From a virus: 64,000 bases of DNA. Positions 1 to 8,647 of the stretch are shown here, piece after piece (position 1 is the first letter of the stretch; each line of letters opens with the position of its first letter). The notes beneath the pieces are model-generated. The model searched no databases. It worked only from the letters and a program-made list of their open reading frames with translations, and was not told the origin of the DNA. The translations under genes and the position numbers were made by a program. The stretch is taken from IMG/VR virus record IMGVR_UViG_3300024999_000049, positions 1 through 64,000 of that record. One strand, 5' to 3'.

Positions 1-373
1 CGTTAGCTTTTTGTTCTTCTCTTTTTCTACCTTTAACTCCACATGTGCTTTTCCACTCAGAGGATTTTACCATTATATATACCATTTCTTTTTCAAAAAA
101 ATTGTTCTCAACTACTCCTAGCAGTTTAGCTAAGAAGGTATAAGCATTAAGCATACCTTGGTATTGGATGTTCTCGATGGCAAATACTTCGGCTTTGGTA
201 GTTATGATTAATTCATTCATTCTGGTTTTGATTTTTGAGATTCTTCCTTCAGGTGTTCTAACTTTTGTAAAATCTTCAATTCCATAGTCTATAAGTTTTT
301 TAGATTCAGTGTCAAATAAAGACCAGCCAAGTTTTCCTGCCTGGTCGAAACTGAGTAGGTAAATAATAATCAC
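1..373 (-). CDS. RuvC-like Holliday junction resolvase (partial)
   Basis: The 3' end lies beyond base 1, so only about 124 residues are visible. They match the phage RuvC-type nuclease layout: a first beta strand with the catalytic Asp in LSFDQAGKLGWSLFD, then the second acidic residue in VFAIENIQYQ, a helix YTFLAKLLGVVE, and a basic stretch KGRKREEQK. It would resolve branched recombination or replication intermediates. The start is doubtful: the sequence AAAGGGTGATTATTATT offers a GTG at 373 that overlaps the ribosome site, whereas two in-frame ATT codons sit at a normal distance from AAAGG. It follows dnaE by 18 nt and is probably co-transcribed. Confidence 0.75.
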   Translation of the reverse strand, partial: MIIIYLLSFDQAGKLGWSLFDTESKKLIDYGIEDFTKVRTPEGRISKIKTRMNELIITTKAEVFAIENIQYQGMLNAYTFLAKLLGVVENNFFEKEMVYIMVKSSEWKSTCGVKGRKREEQKAN

Positions 374-391
374 CCTTTACTATTAAATTTT

Positions 392-3300
392 TTAATTGTT
401 TATGCTTTGAATTTTAGTCCAGCTAAACATGATTTTTTCTGTGCCTTCACCTGGCAACCATTTATCTTCTTCACATGTTGGATTTGGATTCTTTTTACTT
501 CTTTGTCTGTCTATTGTTTTACCAATACAAATAATATCAAAAGGCTTTAATAATTGTTTTCTTTCTGGATTATCTGTTGTGGGTTGTGAATAATAAACAT
601 TCATATACACTTTTATCTCTTCGATTTCTCCAGTTAACAAATGATAACATTTGATTTTAGGAGTATAGGTTAAATCCTCTTCAAATATGAAAACACAATT
701 TTCGTCACATTTATAGGTCGATTGGCAATAACCAAAATATTCAAATTCATATTTCAGCTTTTCAGCAATAGATATTTTGGTGTCCTCAATAGAGTTATAC
801 ACATCATTAATCATTCCTATAATGTTTAAATCCTTAAACTGTTTTGCAGTTTCTTTACAACCATTCTTTCTAATAATCTCTTCGGTCAATCCTAGTTGTT
901 CAATCTGATCTTTCTTGATTTGCTTTCTTCCATACAGGTTATTGAAGATTTCAACACTTTTAAGAAGCTTATTAATGTTTCCAAATTCTTTGAAGAAATC
1001 AAGTTTAATCAATATTTCAAGCTGACCTCGATTTACAGAAGCTTCGTTTTCAATATCACAAAGTAAATCGATAAAACTCTTATACTCTTTATCCTTTAGT
1101 TTATATAGCTGTTCAGCTATATTATTTCTTTCTCCAAATCCTTTTACCGATGACAAACCTTTGTAAATACTATTAGTACTTTTATCAAGACAATAATTAT
1201 TATGAGATTTTCTAAACTTTATAGGTTGTATTTTTATTCCTTTTTCTTTAGCTAAACTAATTCCATTTTGAACATCTATATCATTTTCAGCTCTATTAAG
1301 ATATGCAGTAATAAATTCTAAAGGATAATATGTCTTTAGTCTAGTGCTACCATAACCTATCATACTATAACCAGTTGAATGATTATATCCAAACTGATAT
1401 TCAGAAGAGTCATCTATAATTTGAAGAAATTGTTTAGCCTCTTGTTCTGCAATTTCTCTTGGTTTATCAGATTTACTACAATATCCTTCAAGTATTTTAG
1501 GTAATTGCTGATTTAATAATTCAATATCTTTTTTACCTATAGCTCTTCTAGTAGTATCTGCAAGTGAGCCACTAAAACCACAAATATCAGTGAGAAACTT
1601 AATTGTGTCCTCTTGATAAACTAAATATCCATAATTTTCCTTTAATAATTCATCAATAGCTTGAGATGGGTTTTGATTAAACTCTTTAGCAATTAACCTA
1701 TCTCTATATGATTTACCAGATGGCCTTAATGCGCTATTAACTAATGACATGTCATTTATATAGCGAGGCTGAAAGCGTTGTAGTAAGTCAAATGCGTAGT
1801 CCCCCTCGAACTGGAATACGCCAACTTTTGATTTAATCATATCATCCCATACTGCATCGTCATTCCAATCAATTTCATGTGCTTTTAAATAATGAGAGCT
1901 AATATAGTTATAAACATCTTTCATTACTCCAACGGTTTTTAATCCTAGTATATCAAATTTAACAAAATTAACTGAGTCTACTGCTTTCATGGCACATTGA
2001 GCTACAGGCATATCTTCATTACCATCTTTGTAGAATACACCTAAGTTATCCGGTAATGTTATTGGAGATCCAATTATACCTGCTGGATGATTCCCCTTAG
2101 ATACTATAGTACCTTTAATGCCATCGAAATAATAGAATATATCTTTGTTATCAGATTTGAGTTTTAAAAATCTTTCTTTGAGAATATCTACCTTATCGAC
2201 AGCCAAAGTATTTCTGATTCTATTTTTATAAATATCATGGTAATCAAAATCTATACCGCTTGCATCGCCTTCAAGCTCTTCAAGGTTGACTTCTTCTTGA
2301 ATTATTTTACTATACTCAGCGAATATTTCTTCAAATTCATTTTTAATATTCATAACTATATCTAAATCTTTGTATTCTAAGCCTCTAGCAAGAGTCTCAA
2401 TCGTTCCTCTATCTTTAAGTGTTCCAAACTGTGCAATATAAGCTGTTTTTTGTGGAGTAAATCTTTTTATAATATATTCATATACTTTTTGTCTATCTTC
2501 AGGAGCGAAGTCTATATCAATATCTGCAAGGCTAATTCTATCGGCATTACAAAAACGTGAGAATACTGTATTCCACTTTACAGGATCTACATCTGTAATA
2601 TCGGTAATATAAGCAATTACACTTCCACCCACAGATCCTCTACAAAAACCATAGGGTATACCATTCTCATTACAATAGTCAACTAATTCAGACATAAATA
2701 GCATAAAACTATCCATACCCTGTTTTGACATTGCCTCAAATTCTTCATGAATTCGTTTTATATAAATACCAGTACTATCATCAATAATACCATTATCTTT
2801 TTTATACTTATATTTTTTATTGATTGCTTGCTGCCATTGCTTTAGTGAATTATCACCATATAAATTAGGATATTTAAAGGTTTTATCAAGTTTAAAATCT
2901 TCTACCATATCAGCAAGCTTATTAGTATTATTGATTGCTTCTAAATACACTTCTTCGGGCAAAGCATTTTGTTCTTTGAATTTTAAAACTAATTCATCAT
3001 ATGTCTTCCAGATCATATCGAATTCGTCTTCTTGACCATAATAGCTCTTTTTGGACTTCTGAAGAATCTTTCTGCATTCAGCTTTATATGCATTTGATGA
3101 GTGTGTATCGGTACCGGCTATCAACGGAATATTATATTGTTTACTCCATGCATAAAGCATTTTGTTATATTCAATTTGATCACTACATCCATGATATTGA
3201 ACTTCTAAAAAACATCTATGACTATTCTTAGACATCCATTTTAGAAATCTTTCAACATAAATATATTCATCGACATTATTTCTTTTATGCCACAATAATG

Positions 3301-3742
3301 AATTAAGACATGCGGTTGTAACTATAATATTATCGGATGTACTTAGTAATTCATCAAATGATATCCTTGGATTATAATACATATGTCTATCAGTATTATC
3401 AGACAATTTACCTTTTGAAGTAGACTTTGAAATTAAAGAATTTAATTCAAGTACACCTGTAAAATTCTTAGCATATAATCCTATATGATTTCCACGTTCA
3501 TCATTTTCAAGTTTAGTACAGACATATAGTTCTATACCATGAATATATTTAATACTTGCCTTATCACAATCTTGTTTCTTTTTAATCCAATCATATATTC
3601 CTCCATGATTTGAAAAAGCGATTGCTTTCATGTTTTGTTTTTTAGCAAGTTTAATATATTCTTTATATGAAGTACACGAATCAGCATAACCATTACAATT
3701 ACTAGTATCATCATGTAAATGATGCACTATATAATTTTTCAT
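392..3742 (-). CDS. dnaE: DNA polymerase III alpha subunit, DnaE type
   Basis: Replicative polymerase of 1116 residues, a little shorter than bacterial DnaE. The N-terminal PHP domain keeps its metal ligands (HHLHDD near residue 7, FSNHGG, GIELYV, GTDTHSSN near 210), so PHP proofreading may be active. The polymerase core shows RGSVGGS near 370, the catalytic pair ADIDIDF near 406-412 and the third Asp in KFDILGLKT near 596. The fingers region GVFQFEG and the HSTGYSMIGY segment follow. No separate exonuclease domain is present. Start chosen at 3742: GGAGG lies 6 nt upstream, while the open frame extends a further 33 codons with no family match. The upstream endonuclease overlaps this start by 32 nt. 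Confidence 0.93.
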   Translation of the reverse strand: MKNYIVHHLHDDTSNCNGYADSCTSYKEYIKLAKKQNMKAIAFSNHGGIYDWIKKKQDCDKASIKYIHGIELYVCTKLENDERGNHIGLYAKNFTGVLELNSLISKSTSKGKLSDNTDRHMYYNPRISFDELLSTSDNIIVTTACLNSLLWHKRNNVDEYIYVERFLKWMSKNSHRCFLEVQYHGCSDQIEYNKMLYAWSKQYNIPLIAGTDTHSSNAYKAECRKILQKSKKSYYGQEDEFDMIWKTYDELVLKFKEQNALPEEVYLEAINNTNKLADMVEDFKLDKTFKYPNLYGDNSLKQWQQAINKKYKYKKDNGIIDDSTGIYIKRIHEEFEAMSKQGMDSFMLFMSELVDYCNENGIPYGFCRGSVGGSVIAYITDITDVDPVKWNTVFSRFCNADRISLADIDIDFAPEDRQKVYEYIIKRFTPQKTAYIAQFGTLKDRGTIETLARGLEYKDLDIVMNIKNEFEEIFAEYSKIIQEEVNLEELEGDASGIDFDYHDIYKNRIRNTLAVDKVDILKERFLKLKSDNKDIFYYFDGIKGTIVSKGNHPAGIIGSPITLPDNLGVFYKDGNEDMPVAQCAMKAVDSVNFVKFDILGLKTVGVMKDVYNYISSHYLKAHEIDWNDDAVWDDMIKSKVGVFQFEGDYAFDLLQRFQPRYINDMSLVNSALRPSGKSYRDRLIAKEFNQNPSQAIDELLKENYGYLVYQEDTIKFLTDICGFSGSLADTTRRAIGKKDIELLNQQLPKILEGYCSKSDKPREIAEQEAKQFLQIIDDSSEYQFGYNHSTGYSMIGYGSTRLKTYYPLEFITAYLNRAENDIDVQNGISLAKEKGIKIQPIKFRKSHNNYCLDKSTNSIYKGLSSVKGFGERNNIAEQLYKLKDKEYKSFIDLLCDIENEASVNRGQLEILIKLDFFKEFGNINKLLKSVEIFNNLYGRKQIKKDQIEQLGLTEEIIRKNGCKETAKQFKDLNIIGMINDVYNSIEDTKISIAEKLKYEFEYFGYCQSTYKCDENCVFIFEEDLTYTPKIKCYHLLTGEIEEIKVYMNVYYSQPTTDNPERKQLLKPFDIICIGKTIDRQRSKKNPNPTCEEDKWLPGEGTEKIMFSWTKIQSINN

Positions 3743-4871
3743 TTTTACCTCCATGATACATATGGATGATTTCCTCGGCGCAATACTTATTATTGTATTT
3801 GTCCCAAACAAAGTTATATGGCATATTAAACTTTGATGCAAAATCTGTCAATAAATACATTTCATTTTTATAAGATATCATCAATCTAACTTGCTCATCA
3901 CAAATATTATTATTTTCAATAATTTTGTACTTTATTATATCTAAATTATTAGGAATATTTTTTAGTATTATTTCATCTAGTTTTCTAGATGAGTCTGAGG
4001 TAGTATTTATATACCGTTTATCGTGATTTGATTGACGAGCATTTAAACCAAATTTATCTTTTAAAACTGCTAAAGTAAATTCAATATCCTCTTGAGAGTA
4101 TTCGGCCAAACATATATTCCAATATGATTTACCTCTAAATCCATCATCCAATACAAGTATGCTTAAAGAAAACTCGTTTAATTCATTTATTAATTCTCTT
4201 TTTGACATACTTCTATATACTTTAAATTCGTCATAAATTCTAGTGCAAATTCTATATGCTGATTGTACAGCATATTCCTTATCCCCAAATTTTTTAGTTG
4301 AAGAATTTATAAAAGAAGGTTCTTTATTGCATAAACTTTGTAATATATCATATTTATAAAACAAATAATCCTTTTGATTGTTTGCATGTGATACTATAAA
4401 AACTGGTTGTGTTTCACGTTTATCTATATGACCATCACCAAGTAAAGATCCTATTAATAGGTCGTGTTGTTGTTTGGTAAACTTAGTAGTTTTTTGTCTA
4501 TATTCCGGTGTTATTCTATGTATTTCTGTTATCCATTTTTTAATTACCCTTTTCGAAGCATTAGCTTCTTTTGCCATCTCATCATGATTTAAACCCTCAA
4601 CCATAAATTTTTCATAACACCAATCATAATTTTGATACAATGCTTTATATTCTGGAGAATGTTTATTAAGTTGTGGATTATAACTCATAGTCAAATTATT
4701 GTTATCAATTATTCTTCTTATTGTATCAAGATTCATATCCATATACTTTGTAAGTGGCAACAATCCAGAAAAATTACTGGCATTGTTCTGAAGCCAGTTT
4801 AAAAATTCTTCGCCATATTCCCATTGATTTAAATGATTTTTATAAATCATACACTTTAATTCTTCCCTCAA
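3711..4871 (-). CDS. LAGLIDADG homing endonuclease, free-standing
   Basis: A 386-residue protein with two LAGLIDADG helices, LLIGSLLGDGHI at about 138-149 and LSILVLDDG at about 236-244, so one chain holds both half-sites. The first 120 residues contain two helix-turn-helix-like stretches, including LNHDEMAKEANASKRVIKKW. It probably starts at TTG with GAGG 7 nt upstream. It sits directly upstream of dnaE and overlaps its start; dnaE is uninterrupted, so this is a free-standing (mobile) endonuclease rather than an intron ORF. The likely target is the dnaE region of competing phages (inference). Confidence 0.88.
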   Translation of the reverse strand: MREELKCMIYKNHLNQWEYGEEFLNWLQNNASNFSGLLPLTKYMDMNLDTIRRIIDNNNLTMSYNPQLNKHSPEYKALYQNYDWCYEKFMVEGLNHDEMAKEANASKRVIKKWITEIHRITPEYRQKTTKFTKQQHDLLIGSLLGDGHIDKRETQPVFIVSHANNQKDYLFYKYDILQSLCNKEPSFINSSTKKFGDKEYAVQSAYRICTRIYDEFKVYRSMSKRELINELNEFSLSILVLDDGFRGKSYWNICLAEYSQEDIEFTLAVLKDKFGLNARQSNHDKRYINTTSDSSRKLDEIILKNIPNNLDIIKYKIIENNNICDEQVRLMISYKNEMYLLTDFASKFNMPYNFVWDKYNNKYCAEEIIHMYHGGKNEKLYSASFT

Positions 4872-4893
4872 TTAATCACCTCTCTATGTCAAA

Positions 4894-4910
4894 GGCAGGA
4901 TTGACCTGCC
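4894..4910 (-). terminator. 6-bp GC-rich hairpin, weak terminator candidate
   Basis: GGCAGG-TCAAT-CCTGCC followed by TTTG on the minus strand, between the MazG-like gene and the LAGLIDADG gene. The U-run is short, so it may only attenuate or shield the endonuclease ribosome site. Confidence 0.35.
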
Positions 4911-4925
4911 ACTATTTAATTTGAT

Positions 4926-5243
4926 CTAATTAAATATATCCATCTGAAATCTCTTCGCCATTGCAGCAACTTGAATAGCTTCTTTTATAGCTAATAAAGC
5001 ATAACTATAAAGATATTCAACTGAATATTCCATTGATGGAGTGTCTACATTTTTATTGTTGGCTTTTACCTGAACCCATATTTTATTTATATATGACTTT
5101 ATACAATCTATATCATCATATAACTCATCAATCTCTTCGAGAATTACTGCATATCCCTCATGCGTTGATTTAAGTGGTTTAAATTTTTCAGTTGCTTTTC
5201 TCAGTTCTTCATTAACTAAATCTTTAATAATATTTGAATTCAT
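4926..5243 (-). CDS. MazG-like nucleotide pyrophosphohydrolase family protein
   Basis: A 105-residue all-alpha protein. The segment HEGYAVILEEIDELYDDI carries the EExxE-type metal motif of MazG-like NTP pyrophosphohydrolases, and AIKEAIQVAAMAKRFQMDI forms the matching C-terminal helix seen in phage members. Expected role: hydrolysis of (d)NTPs or alarmone-type nucleotides to the monophosphate. It heads a run of nucleotide-pool genes (up to about 7.3 kb). Family placement rests on the motif; substrate is unknown. Confidence 0.7.
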   Translation of the reverse strand: MNSNIIKDLVNEELRKATEKFKPLKSTHEGYAVILEEIDELYDDIDCIKSYINKIWVQVKANNKNVDTPSMEYSVEYLYSYALLAIKEAIQVAAMAKRFQMDIFN

Positions 5244-5274
5244 TTTAACCTCACTTTCTGATAAAACTTTAATT

Positions 5275-5562
5275 CTATTTGGTTTTTCGCCTTGGTATTT
5301 TTAATTCATAATCTGTAAATAGATATTTTTTAATATCTGTAACTCTAGTTACAGCAACAAATTCACAAACGGTTTCAGAAATATATAACAGTTCTTCTTC
5401 TGATATTGGATATTTAGATATTAAATCATTAAACATTTTACCTGTATCTAAATTCCATTGTTTTCTGAAGTCAGTCTCATCTAAAGTTTTTATAGCAATT
5501 TCTAATTGTTTTAACAATAATTGAATTTGAAGATCTAAAAACTCTTTAATTTTTTTAAACAT
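5275..5562 (-). CDS. Hypothetical protein, copy A of a duplicated pair
   Basis: 95 residues, beginning MFKKIKEFLDLQIQLLLKQL and ending in a basic tail PRRKTK. It is a close paralogue of the gene at 11613-11900; the two agree along their whole length and in the leader TTTTTTAAACATATTACCTCC read on the plus strand. The N-terminus is a leucine-rich amphipathic helix. No family recognised. Confidence 0.8.
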   Translation of the reverse strand: MFKKIKEFLDLQIQLLLKQLEIAIKTLDETDFRKQWNLDTGKMFNDLISKYPISEEELLYISETVCEFVAVTRVTDIKKYLFTDYELKIPRRKTK

Positions 5563-5580
5563 ATTACCTCCAATTAATAC

Positions 5581-5598
5581 ATAAAATCTTACTTTTAT
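5581..5598 (-). repeat. ATAAAA-N6-TTTTAT junction element
   Basis: Exact copy; inner six bases TCTTAC (plus strand). The stop codon of the gene at 5595-5759 is the TAA inside the first arm on the coding strand. Confidence 0.75.
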
Positions 5599-5759
5599 TC
5601 ATATTTCCAGTTCTTGAATAAAACATAATTATTGGCTTCATTACACTCATCTTTTAGATCTGTTGAGTTTTTATAGTCATCGTGAGATTTCGTGCAATAT
5701 TTTTTACACCAATACTTATGTTTACATTCAAAATTGGAACAGAGTTCAATTCTTGCCAT
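5595..5759 (-). CDS. Small Cys-rich protein
   Basis: 54 residues: MARIELCSNFECKHKYWCKK then YCTKSHDDYK. Five Cys and two His within the first 32 residues suggest one zinc site. Its ATG overlaps the stop of the deoxyribosyltransferase-like gene (TAATG), implying translational coupling. No family recognised. Confidence 0.65.
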   Translation of the reverse strand: MARIELCSNFECKHKYWCKKYCTKSHDDYKNSTDLKDECNEANNYVLFKNWKYE

Positions 5760-6184
5760 TATATATTTGAAACGTAAAACTTTAAGATATGGTCAATAGC
5801 TTCTTCTAGGGAGTTGCAAAACTTTGTTACTGATAGCTTCATCCAGGGGTGAACCTCATCATGATATCCATAAGCTATTACAGGTTTATTCCAGAAGCGA
5901 GAAGCTAACTCAAGTTCTATAGCTGTACCTATACTGCTTGAAAATCCAAGATTAACTAGAACGACATCACAATTTTTAATTAGCCATAAATCAAATTCTT
6001 TGCACTCATGATCTGAAAATGACGCAGGATCTATTTCAAAATTGTAATAATTGCATGGATTTTCTAGATGAATATTATTATTTTTTTTGTTAAAAAGGTT
6101 TGTAGCTTCTTCTCTCCATCCATTCATCTGTTCCCAAGTTAACCCCGACATTTTTCCAGCAAGATAGCATTTAACTTTATTCAT
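5759..6184 (-). CDS. Nucleoside 2-deoxyribosyltransferase-like protein
   Basis: 141 residues. The N-terminal YLAGKMSGL strand-loop, the CDVVLVNLGFSSSIGTAIELELA segment with the Glu expected for the nucleophile, and length all fit the nucleoside 2-deoxyribosyltransferase-like superfamily (DUF4406 type). Enzymes of this fold cleave or exchange the N-glycosidic bond of deoxynucleosides or deoxynucleotides. It overlaps the next gene upstream by one base at the ATG/TAA junction and lies in the nucleotide-pool cluster. Confidence 0.75.
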   Translation of the reverse strand: MNKVKCYLAGKMSGLTWEQMNGWREEATNLFNKKNNNIHLENPCNYYNFEIDPASFSDHECKEFDLWLIKNCDVVLVNLGFSSSIGTAIELELASRFWNKPVIAYGYHDEVHPWMKLSVTKFCNSLEEAIDHILKFYVSNI

Positions 6185-6672
6185 TAATTACCTCCTTGTA
6201 CTGTTTCTGCAAATGGCAAATCGATAAGCTCTTGCTTATTTTTCTGTGTCCACAAAGCACCAAGCATATTCCATATAAACGCCCTATCATGAGGTTCATC
6301 ATTATCACCTCTTTTAAACTTTAGATAATGCCGTACTCCACTATCAATAAAACAATGAAGATCTATGCCCTTTTGCCAATTTCTGGGTGAATATTTTTTT
6401 GCACCTTCTTCATATTGAATTGAAGCTTCTAATGATGCCGTATAAACATCAGGAATTTTTCCTGAATATTCTTGACAAAAACTCTTTATTGCACTCCAAA
6501 GAGCTTTCGCATCGCCTGTCCATATATATTCATCTATATTAAGCAAAACTTCTGATTCTAAAAAATGACCTAATATATCTAAAGGAAGTAGGTCACAGCG
6601 ACCCTTTCCTTCTGCTATATCTCTTACCGCACCGCTAGTAAATTCTCTACGTGCTCCTGAATCTTTTATCAT
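6184..6672 (-). CDS. DUF5664 family, MazZ-like dATP/dGTP diphosphohydrolase candidate
   Basis: 162 residues. The N-terminal signature KDSGARREFTSGAVRDIAEG and the following GKGRCDLLPL identify the DUF5664 family, whose phage phiVC8 member MazZ is a dATP/dGTP-directed diphosphohydrolase of the 2-aminoadenine (Z-genome) pathway. The C-terminal half (EEGAKKYSPRNWQKGIDL, HYLKFKRGDND, WNMLGALWT) is typical. No PurZ or DatZ is visible in the window, so a Z genome is not supported; the family is also widespread in ordinary phages. Ribosome site AAGGAG precedes the ATG. Confidence 0.8.
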   Translation of the reverse strand: MIKDSGARREFTSGAVRDIAEGKGRCDLLPLDILGHFLESEVLLNIDEYIWTGDAKALWSAIKSFCQEYSGKIPDVYTASLEASIQYEEGAKKYSPRNWQKGIDLHCFIDSGVRHYLKFKRGDNDEPHDRAFIWNMLGALWTQKNKQELIDLPFAETVQGGN

Positions 6673-6692
6673 GTATCTTACTCCTTAATATT

Positions 6693-7346
6693 TTAATTGT
6701 TAATTGTTATAAATTCTGCATTAGGCAATCCCTCAATTATCTTACAAAAATCTCTATATTCTCTTTGCTTATGATTTTTTCTTGCAGGATAAATATTCCT
6801 CAAGTTTTCGTAGCTACCTGTCCATGTAGACAGAAAATTATAACTATCTGGAAGATCCAATATAATATCTCTCCACAATTTCATAGCTGTTTTGATATTT
6901 GTTTTTCTTAATTCTTGAAACTGTTCTATCCGGCTATTTAAATCATCTAGTGTATACTTTCTTAATGGCGTAATATTCACTACACCGTCTTCGTCGTCCC
7001 AACTAAAATCATCTGGAGTCAATAGCCTAGTTCCGAGTTTGTGCATTCTAGAAGTGCTGTTCCTTACTGTCGAAACTTTATAAGTGTCATGATCCCACCA
7101 CCAAGTCATAGGAGCTGTAATATCCATAGATATAAATATTTGCCTAAGAAATTTTCGATGGTCAGAGCCAGCTTTTATAAGTTTTAAAGCTAATTCTTTA
7201 TCTTTAGGGCCTATTACATATTCAATAATATTTAGACTTTGTAAATCCCATTTACTATCTGATTGGCTCCAACTCTCTAAAGGGTTACGCATCCCACGAA
7301 TAGCACCTTCAAGATTAAATACTTCTATATTATCTACCTTAATCAT
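6693..7346 (-). CDS. Putative divergent ThyX-like protein
   Basis: 217 residues, first gene of the transcript from the promoter at 7430. The central part HRKFLRQIFISMDITAP / WWWDHDTYKVSTVRNSTSRM has the order of the flavin-dependent thymidylate synthase core, but the diagnostic RHRxxS motif is not intact, so either the chemistry is altered or the protein is only a distant relative. Context (MazG-like, NDT-like, DUF5664, dUTPase, NrdJ) favours a role in dTMP supply. An alternative is an unrelated conserved phage protein. Confidence 0.45.
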   Translation of the reverse strand: MIKVDNIEVFNLEGAIRGMRNPLESWSQSDSKWDLQSLNIIEYVIGPKDKELALKLIKAGSDHRKFLRQIFISMDITAPMTWWWDHDTYKVSTVRNSTSRMHKLGTRLLTPDDFSWDDEDGVVNITPLRKYTLDDLNSRIEQFQELRKTNIKTAMKLWRDIILDLPDSYNFLSTWTGSYENLRNIYPARKNHKQREYRDFCKIIEGLPNAEFITINN

Positions 7347-7387
7347 TAATATCCTTTCTGAATAAACATCGGATTTTATCGGATTTA

Positions 7388-7411
7388 AAAGGACCGATCT
7401 CTCAGTCCCTT
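7388..7411 (-). promoter_or_regulatory. 5'-terminal mRNA hairpin with GAGA tetraloop
   Basis: About 10 nt after the predicted start site of the promoter at 7430, the transcript folds as AAGGGACTGA-GAGA-TCGGTCCTTT: ten pairs including two G-U, closed by a GNRA loop. Such 5' hairpins usually protect mRNA from 5'-dependent decay. Confidence 0.6.
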
Positions 7412-7429
7412 CTTCATCCTTACATATAT

Positions 7430-7458
7430 ATTATACTACTAAGTGTTTGAATTGTCAA
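7430..7458 (-). promoter_or_regulatory. sigma-A promoter, cassette copy 1
   Basis: TTGACA, a 17-nt spacer ending TTAGTAG, then TATAAT, followed by ATATATGTAAGG. It drives the ThyX-like gene and the nucleotide cluster to its left. Confidence 0.85.
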
Positions 7459-7472
7459 TATATATTTAAAAT

Positions 7473-7967
7473 TTATCTGATTCTCAAATGATCTCCCTGA
7501 GATATTTCTGCTCCTGGTATAATCTCTCCAGCTTTTAGAGCCTCTAATAAACCTTTTTTATCAAGAGTATCAGGATGTTGAACCCAAAACCGCTTACAAG
7601 CTTTAAGGCCTTCATTGGCTTCATCAGCCCTAACACTAGGCGGAGATTTTTGGTACTTGAGCTTAAATATACCAGCAGATAATTCCTTAATGCCCATAGT
7701 CCTCAAATTAGTATCAAGATATCCTTTGAGCCTCTCACGCCTATTTTCGAGAGTTTTTCTTTTAGCGGTAAGGTTATCTTCTTCTTTTTTAATTGCAGCT
7801 TCATAGGCTTCGAGTGACCTCATGAATTTAACTATGTTCTCGGCCTTGTTTTCAATATCACCTTCGATACCGGATATAGTATCTTCTAAACATTCTAAAT
7901 CCATTTCAGGATCTTCGACCATTTCCCATAATTCGTTGTATGCTTTGCTTAAATTGTATAATTGCAT
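7473..7967 (-). CDS. Gp157-family phage protein
   Basis: 164 residues. The order (MQLYNLSKAYNELWEMVED, a long charged coiled coil with KRKTLENRRERLKGYL, then MGIKELSAGIFKLKYQKSPPSV and a C-terminal IIPGAEI) is that of the Siphovirus Gp157 family, best known from Streptococcus thermophilus phages, where it is linked to DNA metabolism and phage resistance phenotypes. It sits with replication genes here as in other phages. Confidence 0.85.
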   Translation of the reverse strand: MQLYNLSKAYNELWEMVEDPEMDLECLEDTISGIEGDIENKAENIVKFMRSLEAYEAAIKKEEDNLTAKRKTLENRRERLKGYLDTNLRTMGIKELSAGIFKLKYQKSPPSVRADEANEGLKACKRFWVQHPDTLDKKGLLEALKAGEIIPGAEISQGDHLRIR

Positions 7968-7986
7968 TATTTTACTCTCCTATTCT

Positions 7987-8004
7987 ATAAAATATTTATT
8001 TTAT
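7987..8004 (-). repeat. ATAAAA-N6-TTTTAT junction element
   Basis: Exact copy; inner bases TATTTA. It spans the end of the VWA gene and precedes the Gp157 ribosome site. Confidence 0.75.
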
Positions 8005-8619
8005 ATCTTTATTCCAATCGGCATCAATTTTTCCAGTAGCTCTATAACTAGCAACCGAATCACAAACCGAGTTATATAAAGACTGTGTTCCAATACTACT
8101 AGCGGAGTAATTTGAAGCCATATTACCTTTTATTCCATAACTCTTAGCTGTAGCAATACTATCTATCCCAGCTCCCAAGAAAAGAAACGTCCAATTGTAT
8201 ACTTTAGTTTGCTGTTCAATCATTTCTTTTATCTGAGCCTGATTGAATTCTTTACTTGAATTTTCTTCTCCGTCAGTAGTTATAACCATTATTACATTTG
8301 AAGGTTTATCATCTTCAGGAGTATTATTAAGCCTAGCTCCGACAGTATTAATAGTTTTACCTATAGCATCTAATAGAGCCGTCCAACCCCTTGTGAAATA
8401 CTGCTTATTGGTAAGAGCCTTTACTTCTTTGAGATTTACTCCATTATGCAGTATTTCATACTGGTCATCAAAGAGTACTGTAGTTAGAAGTACTTCACCA
8501 GATACTTCCTTTTGCTTTTCTATAAAGGTGTTAAAACCTCCTATTGTGTCATTTGTAAGAGGACTCATTGATCCACTCCGATCAAGAATAAATATTACTT
8601 CAGTTAAATTTTCTTTCAT
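7996..8619 (-). CDS. von Willebrand factor A (VWA) domain protein
   Basis: 207 residues forming essentially one VWA domain. The MIDAS metal site is intact: DRSGSMS near residues 14-20, the Thr in RGWTALLDAI, and the Asp in ITTDGEEN. No signal peptide or membrane segment, so a cytoplasmic protein-protein interaction role is likely. Start placed at 8619, where GGAGG lies 5 nt upstream; an earlier ATG is inside the ribosome site. No MoxR-type ATPase partner is nearby. Confidence 0.85.
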   Translation of the reverse strand: MKENLTEVIFILDRSGSMSPLTNDTIGGFNTFIEKQKEVSGEVLLTTVLFDDQYEILHNGVNLKEVKALTNKQYFTRGWTALLDAIGKTINTVGARLNNTPEDDKPSNVIMVITTDGEENSSKEFNQAQIKEMIEQQTKVYNWTFLFLGAGIDSIATAKSYGIKGNMASNYSASSIGTQSLYNSVCDSVASYRATGKIDADWNKDIK

Positions 8620-8647
8620 TTTATCCTCCATAAAAGTATATACTTAA

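Noticed and set aside
3743-3841. A 33-codon N-terminal extension of dnaE
   Set aside because: The frame is open, but GGAGG sits 6 nt before the internal ATG at 3742, where the PHP domain begins, and the extension overlaps the end of the LAGLIDADG gene with no family match.
6184-6672. 2-aminoadenine (Z) genome
   Set aside because: The DUF5664 protein alone is not enough; PurZ and DatZ are absent from the window and the polymerase is DnaE type rather than the PolA-like DpoZ.
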